From Flagellimonas sp. HMM57 (lineage in GTDB: Bacteria > Bacteroidota > Bacteroidia > Flavobacteriales > Flavobacteriaceae): a stretch of 64,000 nucleotides of DNA. Each line of letters begins with the position of its first letter. The first letter of the stretch is position 1. Below the pieces are notes generated by a model. It saw nothing but the letters and a program-made list of their open reading frames with translations. It was not told where the DNA came from and did no database searches. Location: positions 3,463,001-3,527,000 of the forward strand of contig NZ_CP090004.1 of the NCBI RefSeq assembly GCF_021390175.1. Direction: 5' to 3'. Made by a program: the position numbers and the translations under genes. This document shows, piece by piece, positions 9,230 through 19,120 of this stretch.

Positions 9230-11647
9230 CTAGCGCAATTCGGCGCCAAGTTCTTTTTGATAACGACCCAACAACTTGGACATTATTTTATCGATTTGCT
9301 TATCGGTCAACGTCTTTTTCTCATCTAAAAGTGTGAAACTAACTGCATAGGATTTTTTTCCTTCAGGAAGGTTGTCACCTTTATATACGTCAAAAAGGTT
9401 CACTTTTTTAAGCAGACTTTTTTCAGTGGCCCATGCCAAATCATACACCTGGCGATAGGTGATACTCTCGTCCAATTGTAATGCAAAATCTCGTGAAACC
9501 TCTGGGAACTTGGGGATTTCTTTAAAAATAACATTTTGTCCATTAAGGCATTCCATAATGGTATCCCATTCAAAATCCGCAAAGAAAACATCATGTTTTA
9601 TATCAAATTGCTTTAAAATGGTTTTATTGACCAAACCGTATGTTCCAATACGTTTTCCATTTTTTGTGCACGACAACCCTTCGGCAAAGATGGCATCGGT
9701 ATAGGGTTCCGTTACAACTTCTTTTAACCCCAACCGATCTAAGATTGTTTCTATGGTTCCTTTGAGAAAGAAAAAATCTGTCTTTTTTGAATTACTTGTC
9801 CAGTTTATATCGGTTTTATTACCCGAGATAAAAATGGATAAATGTTGTTTCTCTTTGTTGTCTTTGCCTATTTTATGATAGGTTTTTCCAAATTCAAACA
9901 GTTTTAAGTCCGTTTTCTGCCGATTGTTATTATAACTGACCGTTTGTAGACCAGAAAAAAGCATAGAAGTCCTTAATACCGATAGATCAGTGCTAAGGGG
10001 ATTGATCATCCGAACGGCTCCATTATCATTTTCAGATACATTTCCGTTTGCAGCTACTAGGCTATTGGTCATAATTTCGTAAAACCCCTGTGCCGCCAAT
10101 AGATTGCCAACAACATTTTGAACTCTATAGTTCTCATATTTAGAGGAGTTAGCTATAGAAGCGTTGAGCTTTTCTTTATAATCTATGTTATTGTAACCGT
10201 ATACCCTTAAAATTTCCTCGATGACATCCACTTCCCGCTCTACATCAACTCTGTAGGATGGTATAGTTAACCCAAGTCCGGATTCGGTGACATTATTTAC
10301 TTTGATTTCTAATGAAGATAGTATCGATTTTATAGAGTCTCTAGGAATTTCTTGCCCTATTAACGAATTGATTTTGTCAAAGGTCAAAAAGACCTGTCTC
10401 TCGTTAGGTTTCTTAGGATAGAGGTCAACCACTTCAGAGCTAATGTCCCCACCGGCAATTTCCTTTATTAAAAGCGCTGCCCTTTTTAATGCGTATTCTG
10501 TATTGTTGATATCGATACCGCGCTCAAACCTAAAAGATGCATCTGTATTTAGACCATGTCTTTTTGCCGTTTTTCTAATGGAAACAGCATCGAAATAAGC
10601 ACTCTCAAGAAAAATTGAAGTCGTATATTCCGTAACACCAGAATGAATTCCTCCAAATACCCCAGCAATGCACATGGGTTTCTCACTATCGCAAATCATT
10701 AAATCATCCTCATGCAGTTCTCGTTCTACTTCATCCAAAGTTTTAAACTTTGTTCCTTTTGGCAAAGTCTTTACGACAATTTTACCGCCTTTTATTTTGG
10801 TGGCATCAAATGCATGCAACGGTTGACCCAGTTCATGCAATACATAATTTGTAATATCGACTATATTGTTGATAGGGGACAATCCAATCGCCTTCAACCT
10901 ATTTTTAAGCCAGTCTGGCGAATCTTGAACAATGATATTACTGATGGTAACTCCACAATATCTGGGTGCCAATTCGCTGTTCTCAACTTCAACATCTATT
11001 TTTAATGACCTGTTATCTATAGAGAAGTTGCTAGTTGATGGTGTTACCAGCTGTTTTTGGATTTCTAGCTGTTCCAAACCGGCCTTTATATCCCGTGCAA
11101 CACCAAAATGGCTCATGGCATCTGCACGATTGGGCGTAAGTCCAATCTCAAAAACTTCATCGTTTTCAATTTCGAATACGTCTGAACAAGGTGTGCCAGG
11201 TTCTAGAATATCGCTTAGCACCATAATGCCATCATGACCCTCGCCTAGACCAAGCTCATCTTCAGCACAGATCATGCCTTGACTTTCCTTTCCTCTAATC
11301 TTTCCTTTTTTTATTTTCCAAGCTTCACCATCTTTAGTATACAATGTAGTACCAATAGTTGCAACAGGAACTTTTTGACCAGCATCTACGTTTGGAGCAC
11401 CACAGACAATTTGCAACGGAGATGCTTCCCCAATATCTACAGTAGTTAATTTGAGGCGGTCTGCATTTGGATGTTTTTCACAGGTAAGTACCTTGCCTAC
11501 CACTATGCCCTGTAATCCTCCCTTAACCGATTCGAAGTTGGAAATACCTTCGACTTCGAGCCCTAAGTCGGTCAGTAACTCTCCGGTTTTATGCGAATCC
11601 CAGTCAATTTCCAAAAATTGCTTCAACCAGTTATAAGAAATCTTCAT
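9230..11647 (-). CDS. pheT: Phenylalanine-tRNA ligase beta subunit
   Basis: 805 aa, the normal length. It attaches Phe to tRNA-Phe together with PheS, which is not in this window. Domains in order: an OB-fold tRNA-binding domain (about 40-150, CEKHPNADRLKLTTVDIG), the B3/B4 editing domain (about 210-390), a B5 helix-turn domain (about 400-475), the catalytic-like core, and the C-terminal FDX-ACB anticodon-binding domain (FPEVSRDFALQLDE onward). The start ATG at 11647 gives MKISYNWLKQF; an upstream in-frame TTG at 11668 overlaps the promoter -7 box and is rejected. Confidence 0.97.
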   Translation of the reverse strand: MKISYNWLKQFLEIDWDSHKTGELLTDLGLEVEGISNFESVKGGLQGIVVGKVLTCEKHPNADRLKLTTVDIGEASPLQIVCGAPNVDAGQKVPVATIGTTLYTKDGEAWKIKKGKIRGKESQGMICAEDELGLGEGHDGIMVLSDILEPGTPCSDVFEIENDEVFEIGLTPNRADAMSHFGVARDIKAGLEQLEIQKQLVTPSTSNFSIDNRSLKIDVEVENSELAPRYCGVTISNIIVQDSPDWLKNRLKAIGLSPINNIVDITNYVLHELGQPLHAFDATKIKGGKIVVKTLPKGTKFKTLDEVERELHEDDLMICDSEKPMCIAGVFGGIHSGVTEYTTSIFLESAYFDAVSIRKTAKRHGLNTDASFRFERGIDINNTEYALKRAALLIKEIAGGDISSEVVDLYPKKPNERQVFLTFDKINSLIGQEIPRDSIKSILSSLEIKVNNVTESGLGLTIPSYRVDVEREVDVIEEILRVYGYNNIDYKEKLNASIANSSKYENYRVQNVVGNLLAAQGFYEIMTNSLVAANGNVSENDNGAVRMINPLSTDLSVLRTSMLFSGLQTVSYNNNRQKTDLKLFEFGKTYHKIGKDNKEKQHLSIFISGNKTDINWTSNSKKTDFFFLKGTIETILDRLGLKEVVTEPYTDAIFAEGLSCTKNGKRIGTYGLVNKTILKQFDIKHDVFFADFEWDTIMECLNGQNVIFKEIPKFPEVSRDFALQLDESITYRQVYDLAWATEKSLLKKVNLFDVYKGDNLPEGKKSYAVSFTLLDEKKTLTDKQIDKIMSKLLGRYQKELGAELR

Positions 11648-11665
11648 ACCCAAATTTAAAGTCGA

Positions 11666-11696
11666 CAAATATAAAACAATAGCGCAACAGATTCAA
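11666..11696 (-). promoter_or_regulatory. pheT promoter (TTG-N20-TATATTTG)
   Basis: On the minus strand TTG (11696-11694) is followed after 20 bases by TATATTTG (11673-11666). The expected start of transcription is roughly 10 bases before the ATG at 11647, leaving a very short leader. Confidence 0.8.
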
Positions 11697-11773
11697 CGTA
11701 AAATGTTCCATACAATAGTGTTAATGTTAGTTTTGGGTCGTATTTTAGACTTTTTAGATAAACCTCTCGGATT

Positions 11774-13009
11774 ATGAAAAGAATTTGGTTGTTCTTGTTT
11801 GGGTTGATTTTACTGTTAACCTCGTGCAACGAAGAAAAAAAAGAGCTCAAAGCTGGTGATTGGCTTGCAGAACTACAAGTTTCCCCTTCTGAAGAGCTTC
11901 CATTTAATTTTTCACTTGTAAAAAAGGAAGGTGAGTCCTATGTGATGCAAATGTACAATGCCGAAGAGGTGGTAACTGTGGATGAAATAAAGGTATGGAA
12001 TGATTCCATCCTAATTCAAATGCCAATTTTTGAAGGATATATTTCAGGTACTTTTACGGAAAGTGAGATAAACGGAAATTTTATAAAAGAAAGCTTAGAT
12101 AGGACTGTGCCGTTTACGGCAAAATTTGGGAAAAGGGATAGGTTTGAAGCAGTATCCAAGGCAAAAACTAATATCTCTGGTATTTGGGAGGTAAGTTTTG
12201 AGGAGGGAACAGAAAATGAATATCCAGCAAAGGGGATTTTTGTACAAACTGATAATACCGTAAAGGGCACTTTTAGAACAAAAACGGGGGACTATCGCTA
12301 TTTGGAGGGCATAATCTCGGGAGATACGCTTAAACTCTCTGCATTTGATGGAGCCCATGCATTTTTGTTCACCGCTAAAGTGACAGACAGCTCGTTGCAG
12401 GGCAATTTCTATTCTGGAAATCATTCTGTTGAAACATTTACAGGAAAACGCAATGAAGGATTTGAATTGCCGGATGCCAATAGCCTAACTTTTCTAAAGG
12501 AAGGTTATGATAATCTTGATTTTTCATTTCCAGATGAAACCGGTAAAATGGTAAGTATTGCAGATTCCAGATTTGATAATAAGGTTGTGTTGGTACAAAT
12601 TATGGGAACATGGTGCCCAAACTGTTTGGATGAAACCAAGTTTTATGTCGATTTTATAAAGAAGAATCCAGACCTTGATATCGAATTTATTGCACTTGCC
12701 TTTGAATATGCAACAACAGAAGAAAAAGCGTGGAACGGGATAAGAAGACTAAAAGATAGAGTAGGAGTAGCGTATCCTATTTTATTGGCACAGTACGGAA
12801 CGTCCGATAAGAAAAAGGCCAATGAAAAACTTCCTATGTTGAACCATGTGCTATCCTATCCAACAACTATTTATGTAGGTAAACAAGGAGAGGTGAAAAA
12901 AATACACACAGGTTTTAACGGACCAGCTACAGGCGATAAGCACAAAGCATTTAAAAAGGAATTTAACAATACAATTAAAAAACTCAGCGAAGAAGAAGTA
13001 GCTAAATAA
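11774..13009 (+). CDS. TlpA-like thiol-disulfide oxidoreductase lipoprotein
   Basis: 411 aa. The lipoprotein signal ends LLLTSC (Cys18). Residues 25-225 are a beta-rich region seen in Bacteroidetes proteins of this kind. From about 245 there is a TlpA/ResA-type thioredoxin domain with the redox motif WCPNC (Cys281, Cys284) after VVLVQIMGT. It probably reduces or exchanges disulfides on the periplasmic side of a membrane. Its last 8 bases overlap the 3' end of leuB on the opposite strand. Contrast with the lipoprotein at 4548, which has lost the cysteines. Confidence 0.87.
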   Translation: MKRIWLFLFGLILLLTSCNEEKKELKAGDWLAELQVSPSEELPFNFSLVKKEGESYVMQMYNAEEVVTVDEIKVWNDSILIQMPIFEGYISGTFTESEINGNFIKESLDRTVPFTAKFGKRDRFEAVSKAKTNISGIWEVSFEEGTENEYPAKGIFVQTDNTVKGTFRTKTGDYRYLEGIISGDTLKLSAFDGAHAFLFTAKVTDSSLQGNFYSGNHSVETFTGKRNEGFELPDANSLTFLKEGYDNLDFSFPDETGKMVSIADSRFDNKVVLVQIMGTWCPNCLDETKFYVDFIKKNPDLDIEFIALAFEYATTEEKAWNGIRRLKDRVGVAYPILLAQYGTSDKKKANEKLPMLNHVLSYPTTIYVGKQGEVKKIHTGFNGPATGDKHKAFKKEFNNTIKKLSEEEVAK

Positions 13010-14120
13010 TAGTTGATTTTCCTAAATCGATATTCTCATCGTTCATATTGAAATCATCTTCACTATCCACAATGTTATCGGCAATAAAATCACCAACTTG
13101 TTTAGTGCCATATTGACTCTTATTGTCCAAATCTGAAGTAACTACACCTTTCTTCAACGATTTGTCCACAGCTTCGCGCACTGCCATGGCTTCTTCAAAA
13201 AGACCAAAGTTTTCCAATAACATAGCGGCAGAAAGAATAGAAGCTATAGGATTTGCGATATCCTTGCCTTTTGCCTGTGGGTAGGAACCATGTATGGGTT
13301 CGAACATGGCATTTTTATCTCCAACGGATGCTGATGCCAAAAGCCCGATTGATCCTCCAATTACACTTCCTTCATCAGAAATAATGTCGCCAAACATGTT
13401 TTCGGTCAAGATAACATCAAATTGGCTGGGGTTCAAAATGATTTGCATAGCCGCATTATCCACAAATAGAAAATCCAAAGTTACTTCTGGATAACTCTCA
13501 CCGATTCTGGTGACTACTTTTCTCCAAAGTCGGGATGATTCCAAAACATTGGCCTTATCTACAAGCGTAAGTTTATTTTGCCTGTTTTTTGCAGCTTTAA
13601 AAGCTAAATGCGCTATTCGTGAAATTTCTTTTTCCGAATATTCACATAAATCGGAAGCTACGGTTCCTTCGTTATTTAACTTTTTCTCACCAAAATAGAT
13701 ACCTCCGGTAAGTTCTCGATAAATGATAAAATCTGTTCCCGAGATAATTTCCTTTTTTAGAGGGGAATTTTCAATAAGGGTTGGAAAAACCTTTACAGGC
13801 CTTATATTGGCATATAGCCCAAGTTCTTTGCGCAATTTTAATAGTCCTTGCTCTGGTCGAACCGTAGCCTCGGGATTGTTATCATATTTTGGGTCACCAA
13901 TAGCTCCGAATAGGACTGCATCAGCCTCCTTACATAGCTTTAGGGTTGTATCGGGTAGCGGATTTCCCTTTTTGTCGATAGCGATAGCTCCAACAAGTGC
14001 CTCTTTATACACAAAATGGTGATTGAAGGTTTCTTCAACCGCTTGTAAACATTTTACTGCTTGATCTAACACCTCTGGACCAACACCATCTCCCGGAAGC
14101 AAAGCTATGTTTAGATTCAT
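13002..14120 (-). CDS. leuB: 3-isopropylmalate dehydrogenase
   Basis: 372 aa. It catalyses NAD-dependent oxidative decarboxylation of 3-isopropylmalate in leucine synthesis. Family motifs: LLPGDGVGPEV near the N-terminus, the substrate-binding ATVRPEQGLLKLRKELGLYANIRP stretch (positions about 84-107, key Arg residues), GGIYFGEK, and the metal site DVILTENMFGDIISDE. The last 25 residues are an acidic tail (DSEDDFNMNDEN) beyond the usual end. Co-directional with leuA, 30 bases apart; leuCD are not in this window. Confidence 0.95.
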   Translation of the reverse strand: MNLNIALLPGDGVGPEVLDQAVKCLQAVEETFNHHFVYKEALVGAIAIDKKGNPLPDTTLKLCKEADAVLFGAIGDPKYDNNPEATVRPEQGLLKLRKELGLYANIRPVKVFPTLIENSPLKKEIISGTDFIIYRELTGGIYFGEKKLNNEGTVASDLCEYSEKEISRIAHLAFKAAKNRQNKLTLVDKANVLESSRLWRKVVTRIGESYPEVTLDFLFVDNAAMQIILNPSQFDVILTENMFGDIISDEGSVIGGSIGLLASASVGDKNAMFEPIHGSYPQAKGKDIANPIASILSAAMLLENFGLFEEAMAVREAVDKSLKKGVVTSDLDNKSQYGTKQVGDFIADNIVDSEDDFNMNDENIDLGKSTII

Positions 14121-14150
14121 CTAATATAATTTGATGATTTGTTCAAGGCT

Positions 14151-15323
14151 TTAGGCAATGCTCTTGATTGAGATATTGCTAGCTTCTACAATTTGATGGA
14201 TGTCATCGTCCAAAATCTCTTTTTTCCGATCTGCGAATTCCAGAAAATTCTCATACACTACATCCAATTGCAATTTTGTAAGCTCATAACCTACATTTTT
14301 TGCACGATATGCCAAAGCTGCCCGACCACTTCTTGCGGTCAAAACTATTGATGATTCTGTGACCCCAACATCTTCTGGGTCCATGATTTCGTAAGTTTCA
14401 CGCTGTTTTATAACCCCATCTTGATGGATTCCAGAACTGTGGGCAAAAGCATTTGACCCCACTATTGCTTTATTGGGCTGAACCGGCATTCCCATTTTTT
14501 GAGAGACCATTCGGCTTGTGTCGAATAGCAGTTTACTGTTGATATCAGTATCTAGATTCAGGTAAGGATGCTGCCTTAAAATCATTACCACTTCTTCTAA
14601 AGAGGTATTACCGGCACGCTCTCCAATACCATTAATGGTACATTCAATTTGTCTAGCACCATTCACCACGCCAGCAATAGAATTGGCTGTGGCAAGGCCA
14701 AGGTCGTTATGACAATGACAGGAGAGAATAGCTTTGTCTATGCCCGTTACATTCTCCTTTAGGTATTTCATTTTTGCCCCATACTCTTCAGGCAAGCAAT
14801 ACCCCGTTGTATCTGGAATATTGAGTACGGTAGCACCGGCCTTTATGACGGCTTCGCAAATTTGTGCCAAAAAAACATTATCGGTACGCCCGGCATCCTC
14901 AGCGTAGAATTCAACATCTTCCACAAAGGATTTTGCATATGCAACGGCATCTACTGCACGTTCTATTATTTTTTCTCTTGTTGAATTGAATTTATACTTG
15001 ATATGGGAGTCCGATGTTCCAATTCCGGTATGAATTCTTGGTGTCTTTGCAATTTTAATAGCTTCTGCAGCTACTTCTATGTCTTTTTTAACGGCTCGGG
15101 TCAAGCCACAGACGGTAGCGTTCTTCACTAACTTTGCGATTTCATGGACAGATTTAAAATCACCTGGACTTGATATGGGAAAACCAGCTTCAATAATATC
15201 CACGCCAAGCTCGTCCAAGCGTTCGGCAATGACCAATTTTTGTTTGGTATCTAATTTACAGCCAGGAACCTGTTCTCCGTCCCTAAGTGTAGTATCAAAA
15301 ATTTGTACCTTATCTTTACCCAT
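14151..15323 (-). CDS. leuA: 2-isopropylmalate synthase, short form
   Basis: 390 aa. A TIM-barrel Claisen condensing enzyme that joins acetyl-CoA and 2-oxoisovalerate. Catalytic and metal residues are visible: [15 protein letters not shown] at the N-terminus, the [12 protein letters not shown] zinc histidines, and GIGERAGN. The protein ends soon after the barrel and helical subdomain and lacks the C-terminal roughly 120-residue regulatory domain through which leucine inhibits the longer LeuA enzymes (about 510 aa). Homocitrate or citramalate synthase cannot be excluded by sequence, but the adjacent leuB supports LeuA. Confidence 0.9.
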   Translation of the reverse strand: MGKDKVQIFDTTLRDGEQVPGCKLDTKQKLVIAERLDELGVDIIEAGFPISSPGDFKSVHEIAKLVKNATVCGLTRAVKKDIEVAAEAIKIAKTPRIHTGIGTSDSHIKYKFNSTREKIIERAVDAVAYAKSFVEDVEFYAEDAGRTDNVFLAQICEAVIKAGATVLNIPDTTGYCLPEEYGAKMKYLKENVTGIDKAILSCHCHNDLGLATANSIAGVVNGARQIECTINGIGERAGNTSLEEVVMILRQHPYLNLDTDINSKLLFDTSRMVSQKMGMPVQPNKAIVGSNAFAHSSGIHQDGVIKQRETYEIMDPEDVGVTESSIVLTARSGRAALAYRAKNVGYELTKLQLDVVYENFLEFADRKKEILDDDIHQIVEASNISIKSIA

Positions 15324-15403
15324 TATTTGTGTCAGTTTAAGCTAAGTCTTACGAAGATAGAATAGGAGTTGGCAAGATCTAAAAAATGATAAAAATCATT
15401 ACA

Positions 15404-15463
15404 ACGTTAAATTGTATTTCATATTATTTAAAATACTGAAAAACAATACGTTAAATTATATTT
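15404..15463 (+). repeat. Pair of 16-bp direct repeats upstream of the gene at 15470
   Basis: ACGTTAAATTGTATTT (15404-15419) and ACGTTAAATTATATTT (15448-15463) differ at one base and begin 44 bases apart, about four helical turns. The second copy ends just before the ATG at 15470. They lie in the leuA/15470 divergent intergenic region. A dimeric operator is one reading; repeated promoter-like elements are another. Confidence 0.5.
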
Positions 15464-15469
15464 TTTACG

Positions 15470-17014
15470 ATGACAAATACCCATAAAGACGCTTTATTTG
15501 TTTTAATCAAATCGCTATCAAAATCAGAAAAACGCCAGTTTAAGCTGTATGTAGGTCGTTTGGGTGTAAATACGGATGCAAAATTTTTGGCACTTTTTAA
15601 TTTGCTCGATAAGATGCGGACCTATCATGAACAGCAGATTTTAGAAAGTGGGATTGTAAAAAAATCACAATTATCTAACTTAAAAGCGCACTTATACAAA
15701 CAAATATTGGTGAGCTTACGATTGAATCCGGTAAACCAGAATATTAGGGTACAGATACGCGAACAATTGGATTTTGCAACCATTCTTTATCAAAAAGGAT
15801 TGTACAAACAAAGCTTGAAAATTTTGGACAAGGCAAAGAACTTTGCCATTGAAAATGAGGAGAAGAATGTAGCTTATGAAATTGTAGAGCTCGAAAAAAT
15901 AATTGAAACCCAATATATTACAAGAAGTATTCCAGATCGCGCGGACGAGCTTTCCGTTCAGGCAAAAGAGCTTTCTGCACATAATGTAATGACCAGTAAA
16001 CTGTCCAATCTATCCCTTCAATTATATGGGATGATGTTGAAAGTTGGTTATGTGCGCAGTGATGAGGATCTGTTGAGCGTACAGCAATATTTTGATGCCC
16101 ATCTGCCATCATATGATATAGAAAAGCTTGGGTTCAGAGAGAAATTGTGGCTCTATAAAGCGCATTTATGGTACAGTTTTTTGACCCAAGATTTTTTATC
16201 ATCGTACCGATATGCAAGTAAATGGGTAGACCTTTTCTATGACAACGAGGAAATGATAGCGTTGAACCCGGTATTCTTTTTGAAGGGCAATCACTATCTT
16301 TTAGAGTCGCTCTTTTTTGTAAAGTATAGCTCTCAGTTTAAGGAGACCTTAGAAAGGATGGAGGAACAGGTAAACAGTCCAAAATTCCCCCAAAACGATA
16401 ATATTACATCATTGGCATTTTTGTACATTAATTCCAATAAACTCAACCAGCATTTTTTGGAAGGTACTTTTGGCAAGGGGTTGTATCTAGTCAATATTAT
16501 AGAATATGGCATTAAAAAACATAGTGACCGGATCGATGAACACCACATTATGCTCCTGTACTATAAAATTGCCTGTCTGTACTTTGGAAACGGTGACAAC
16601 AAAAACTGTATCGCTTATTTGAAGAAAATCATCTTGAACAAGAACCTAAAAATGAGGGAAGATCTAATGTGTTTTGCGCGGGTTCTGAGTTTGGTTGCAC
16701 ATTACGAAGCTGGAATGGACTACCATTTGGAAGTACAACTTAAGAGTACCTACAAGTTTCTTTTGAAAATGAATGATTTACATGCCGTTCAAAAGGAGAT
16801 GATCAAGTTTTTGCGTAGCCTTGGAGATATCTACCCAAATGAGTTAAGAAACGAGTTTCAGAAGTTGTACAATGAGCTGAAAAAATATGAACACCATCCT
16901 TACGAGAAAAGAGCCTTCCTTTACTTGGACATTCTTTCTTGGCTGGAAAGCCACTTGCAAAATAAACCTGTAGGTCAGATTATACGGGAAAAAGCATTGG
17001 CAATTACACGTTAG
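15470..17014 (+). CDS. Conserved unknown, all-helical (TPR-like)
   Basis: 514 aa with no signal peptide or membrane segment. The sequence is almost entirely amphipathic helices with repeated Tyr/Leu spacing (for example ILYQKGLYKQSLKILDKAK, LLYYKIACLYFGNGDNKNC), suggesting tetratricopeptide-like repeats across the protein. Similar cytoplasmic proteins of this length occur in Bacteroidetes without assigned function. Its stop abuts the stop of the convergent pseudouridine synthase gene. The direct repeats just upstream may control it. Confidence 0.75.
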   Translation: MTNTHKDALFVLIKSLSKSEKRQFKLYVGRLGVNTDAKFLALFNLLDKMRTYHEQQILESGIVKKSQLSNLKAHLYKQILVSLRLNPVNQNIRVQIREQLDFATILYQKGLYKQSLKILDKAKNFAIENEEKNVAYEIVELEKIIETQYITRSIPDRADELSVQAKELSAHNVMTSKLSNLSLQLYGMMLKVGYVRSDEDLLSVQQYFDAHLPSYDIEKLGFREKLWLYKAHLWYSFLTQDFLSSYRYASKWVDLFYDNEEMIALNPVFFLKGNHYLLESLFFVKYSSQFKETLERMEEQVNSPKFPQNDNITSLAFLYINSNKLNQHFLEGTFGKGLYLVNIIEYGIKKHSDRIDEHHIMLLYYKIACLYFGNGDNKNCIAYLKKIILNKNLKMREDLMCFARVLSLVAHYEAGMDYHLEVQLKSTYKFLLKMNDLHAVQKEMIKFLRSLGDIYPNELRNEFQKLYNELKKYEHHPYEKRAFLYLDILSWLESHLQNKPVGQIIREKALAITR

Positions 17015-17716
17015 TTAGAGACAGTCGTTCCAGATAGAATCATTTGGTGGATCAGCAACTATTTGAACAGCTTCCTTTTTTACAGGATGTTGAAATTCCA
17101 GGCTTCTGGCATGTAAATGGATTCCACCATCCCTGTTGCTTCTGTCTGCACCATATTTTAAATCACCTTTTATAAAGCAGCCCATAGTCGCTAATTGCGC
17201 CCTTATTTGATGGTGTCTTCCAGTCTTTAAATCAATTTCCAAAAGAAAATAAGTATTGAGCTTTTTAAGGATTCTATATGCCAAAACAGCCTTCTTGCTA
17301 TCTCGCACCTCTTTTTCATGAGCATAAGATTTGTTTTGTTTTGGATTGCGTACGAGCCAATGCGTTAAAACCCCTTCTTTGGCATCAGGAGCTTTTTTGA
17401 CTACGGCCCAATATGTCTTTTTGGTTTTCCCTTCCGAAAACAACTTGTTCAATCGAGGTAGTGCTTTAGAGGTTTTGGCAAATAGAACAATGCCGGATGT
17501 TGGTCGGTCCAAACGATGGACGACTCCTAGGTACACATTGCCTGGTTTGTTGTATTTTATTTTCAAATATTCTTTTACGACTTCGCTCAGGGGAGTATCA
17601 CCAGTCTTATCCCCTTGTACTATATCACCAACTTTTTTGTTTATTACAATGAGGTGATTGTCTTCGTAAAGAACATTTAAGTTGGAAGCATCTGAGTGAT
17701 TTTTCTTTTCTGACAA
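17015..17716 (-). CDS. RluA-family pseudouridine synthase
   Basis: 233 aa, cytoplasmic; isomerises uridine in rRNA or tRNA. The catalytic motif HRLDRPTSG places the nucleophile at Asp70. Downstream motifs GRHHQIRAQLA and LHARSLEFQHP are typical. There is no S4 domain. There is no in-frame ATG at the N-terminus; TTG at 17716 is the only plausible start, and it lies inside a heptad repeat tract (17715-17740), so the repeat may have replaced the original start region. panB is 26 bases upstream in the same direction. Confidence 0.88.
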   Translation of the reverse strand: MSEKKNHSDASNLNVLYEDNHLIVINKKVGDIVQGDKTGDTPLSEVVKEYLKIKYNKPGNVYLGVVHRLDRPTSGIVLFAKTSKALPRLNKLFSEGKTKKTYWAVVKKAPDAKEGVLTHWLVRNPKQNKSYAHEKEVRDSKKAVLAYRILKKLNTYFLLEIDLKTGRHHQIRAQLATMGCFIKGDLKYGADRSNRDGGIHLHARSLEFQHPVKKEAVQIVADPPNDSIWNDCL

Positions 17717-17740
17717 CTGAAAACTGTTAACTGAGAACTA
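17715..17740. repeat. Heptad-periodic intergenic tract (AACTGnn x4)
   Basis: Read on the plus strand: AACTGAA, AACTGTT, AACTGAG, AACTATA-like, all in phase with period 7. The tract fills the panB-rluA gap and overlaps the presumed TTG start of the synthase. Same class as the tracts at 22181, 30933, 54974 and 60908. Confidence 0.6.
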
Positions 17741-17742
17741 TA

Positions 17743-18561
17743 CTAATATTGCTCTTCCTCATTAGGAAAATCCCTGCTTTTTACATCGCCCACATATTGT
17801 GAGATGGCACTGCTCATTTCTTCGTAAAGATTCATGTACCTACGCAAAAATCTTGGGTTGAATTCGTGGGTCATGCCAAGCAGGTCATGAACAACGAGCA
17901 CCTGTCCGTCTACGCCGTTTCCTGCACCAATCCCAATAATGGGAATAGAAACGCTTTTAGCAACTTCTTCAGCCAGGTTTGCCGGTATTTTTTCGAGTAC
18001 AATGCCAAAACAACCCAGTTTTTCCAACATTTTGGCATCTTCTTTTAGTTTCTGGGCCTCATGTTCTTCTTTGGCCCTCACGGTATAGGTTCCAAACTTA
18101 TAAATGGATTGGGGAGTAAGTCCCAAATGCCCCATTACAGGGATTCCAGCACCAATAATCCGTTTTACGGATTCTTTGATTTCCGCACCTCCTTCAACCT
18201 TAACGGCATGCGCACCACTTTCCTTCATAATCCGAATGGCGGAACGTAGCGCTTCTTTAGAATCACTTTGATAGCTGCCAAAAGGAATATCAACAATAAC
18301 CAATGCCCGTTTGGCAGCTCTTACTACAGAACTGGCATGATAGATCATTTGGTCCAATGTGATGGGCAAGGTAGTTTCATGGCCTGCTATCACGTTACTT
18401 GCAGAATCACCAACTAGGATAACGTCAACATTCGCGGCATCCACGATTTTCGCCATGGAATAGTCGTACGAAGTGAGCATGGATATTTTCTCATCGTGCT
18501 GCTTCATTTCTATCAAGGACTTTACCGTGACTCTTTTGTACTCTTTTTTTGCAACTGACAT
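17743..18561 (-). CDS. panB: 3-methyl-2-oxobutanoate hydroxymethyltransferase
   Basis: 272 aa. Transfers a hydroxymethyl group from methylene-tetrahydrofolate to 2-oxoisovalerate, the first step to pantoate and coenzyme A. Motifs: [33 protein letters not shown] (metal Asp in VGDS), [35 protein letters not shown]. Cytoplasmic TIM barrel. First gene before the RluA-type synthase; divergent from the NTF2-like gene. Confidence 0.96.
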   Translation of the reverse strand: MSVAKKEYKRVTVKSLIEMKQHDEKISMLTSYDYSMAKIVDAANVDVILVGDSASNVIAGHETTLPITLDQMIYHASSVVRAAKRALVIVDIPFGSYQSDSKEALRSAIRIMKESGAHAVKVEGGAEIKESVKRIIGAGIPVMGHLGLTPQSIYKFGTYTVRAKEEHEAQKLKEDAKMLEKLGCFGIVLEKIPANLAEEVAKSVSIPIIGIGAGNGVDGQVLVVHDLLGMTHEFNPRFLRRYMNLYEEMSSAISQYVGDVKSRDFPNEEEQY

Positions 18562-18567
18562 TTTAGT

Positions 18568-18600
18568 TTGATTTTAAATGCCTAAATGTAAGTAGATTTG
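18568..18600 (+). promoter_or_regulatory. Promoter of the NTF2-like gene (TTG-N22-TAGATTTG)
   Basis: TTG (18568-18570) and TAGATTTG (18593-18600) are separated by 22 bases. The ATG at 18633 follows 32 bases later, so an upstream in-frame GTG at 18609 is unlikely to be the start. Confidence 0.6.
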
Positions 18601-18632
18601 TTTAATTTGTGAGACTATCAAACAACAACAAA

Positions 18633-19109
18633 ATGAAATATTCTATCCTTTTTTTTGTATTCATAATTTCTTTTGGCAGTATGCTTGCGCAAGGACCAAA
18701 CTCTTCGGAATTGGACGAAAAAGCGGTTAAAGCCGTAATCAATACTTTTTTTGAAGGATTTCATAAACAGGATTCCAGTATTATAAAAAGTACAGTAGCG
18801 GACAACGTTATTTTACAAACTACGGGTCGCAACGAGGAAGGAAAAACACAATTTAGGAGCTCGGAGTTCTCAAAGTTCCTTGCTTCGATCTGTAGTATTC
18901 CTGACAGTATAAAATTTGAAGAGAAATTGACTTCTTTTTCTATTCAAGTAGACAGAACGATGGCCAATGCATGGGTTGGATATGAGTTTTGGTTAAGGGA
19001 GGAATTCAGTCATTGCGGTATCAATTCTTTTCAACTTATTAATTTTGATGGTGACTGGAAGATTGTTTATTTGATTGATACCAGGGGTAAAGAAGGATGT
19101 TTTGATTGA
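18633..19109 (+). CDS. Secreted NTF2/SnoaL-like protein
   Basis: 158 aa from ATG 18633. A signal peptide (FFVFIISFGSMLAQ) precedes a cone-shaped NTF2-like fold: helices AVKAVINTFFEGFHKQD, then strands VADNVILQTTG, ANAWVGYEFWL, FQLINFDGDWKIVYLIDT. Such periplasmic proteins are often enzymes or ligand binders, but no active-site set stands out. Monocistronic, convergent with the gene at 19121 with 11 bases between. Confidence 0.78.
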   Translation: MKYSILFFVFIISFGSMLAQGPNSSELDEKAVKAVINTFFEGFHKQDSSIIKSTVADNVILQTTGRNEEGKTQFRSSEFSKFLASICSIPDSIKFEEKLTSFSIQVDRTMANAWVGYEFWLREEFSHCGINSFQLINFDGDWKIVYLIDTRGKEGCFD

Positions 19110-19120
19110 TGATTTCAGTG

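Noticed and set aside
11648..11668. Upstream TTG start for pheT
   Set aside because: Overlaps the TATATTTG box; PheT proteins begin MKISYNWL-like.
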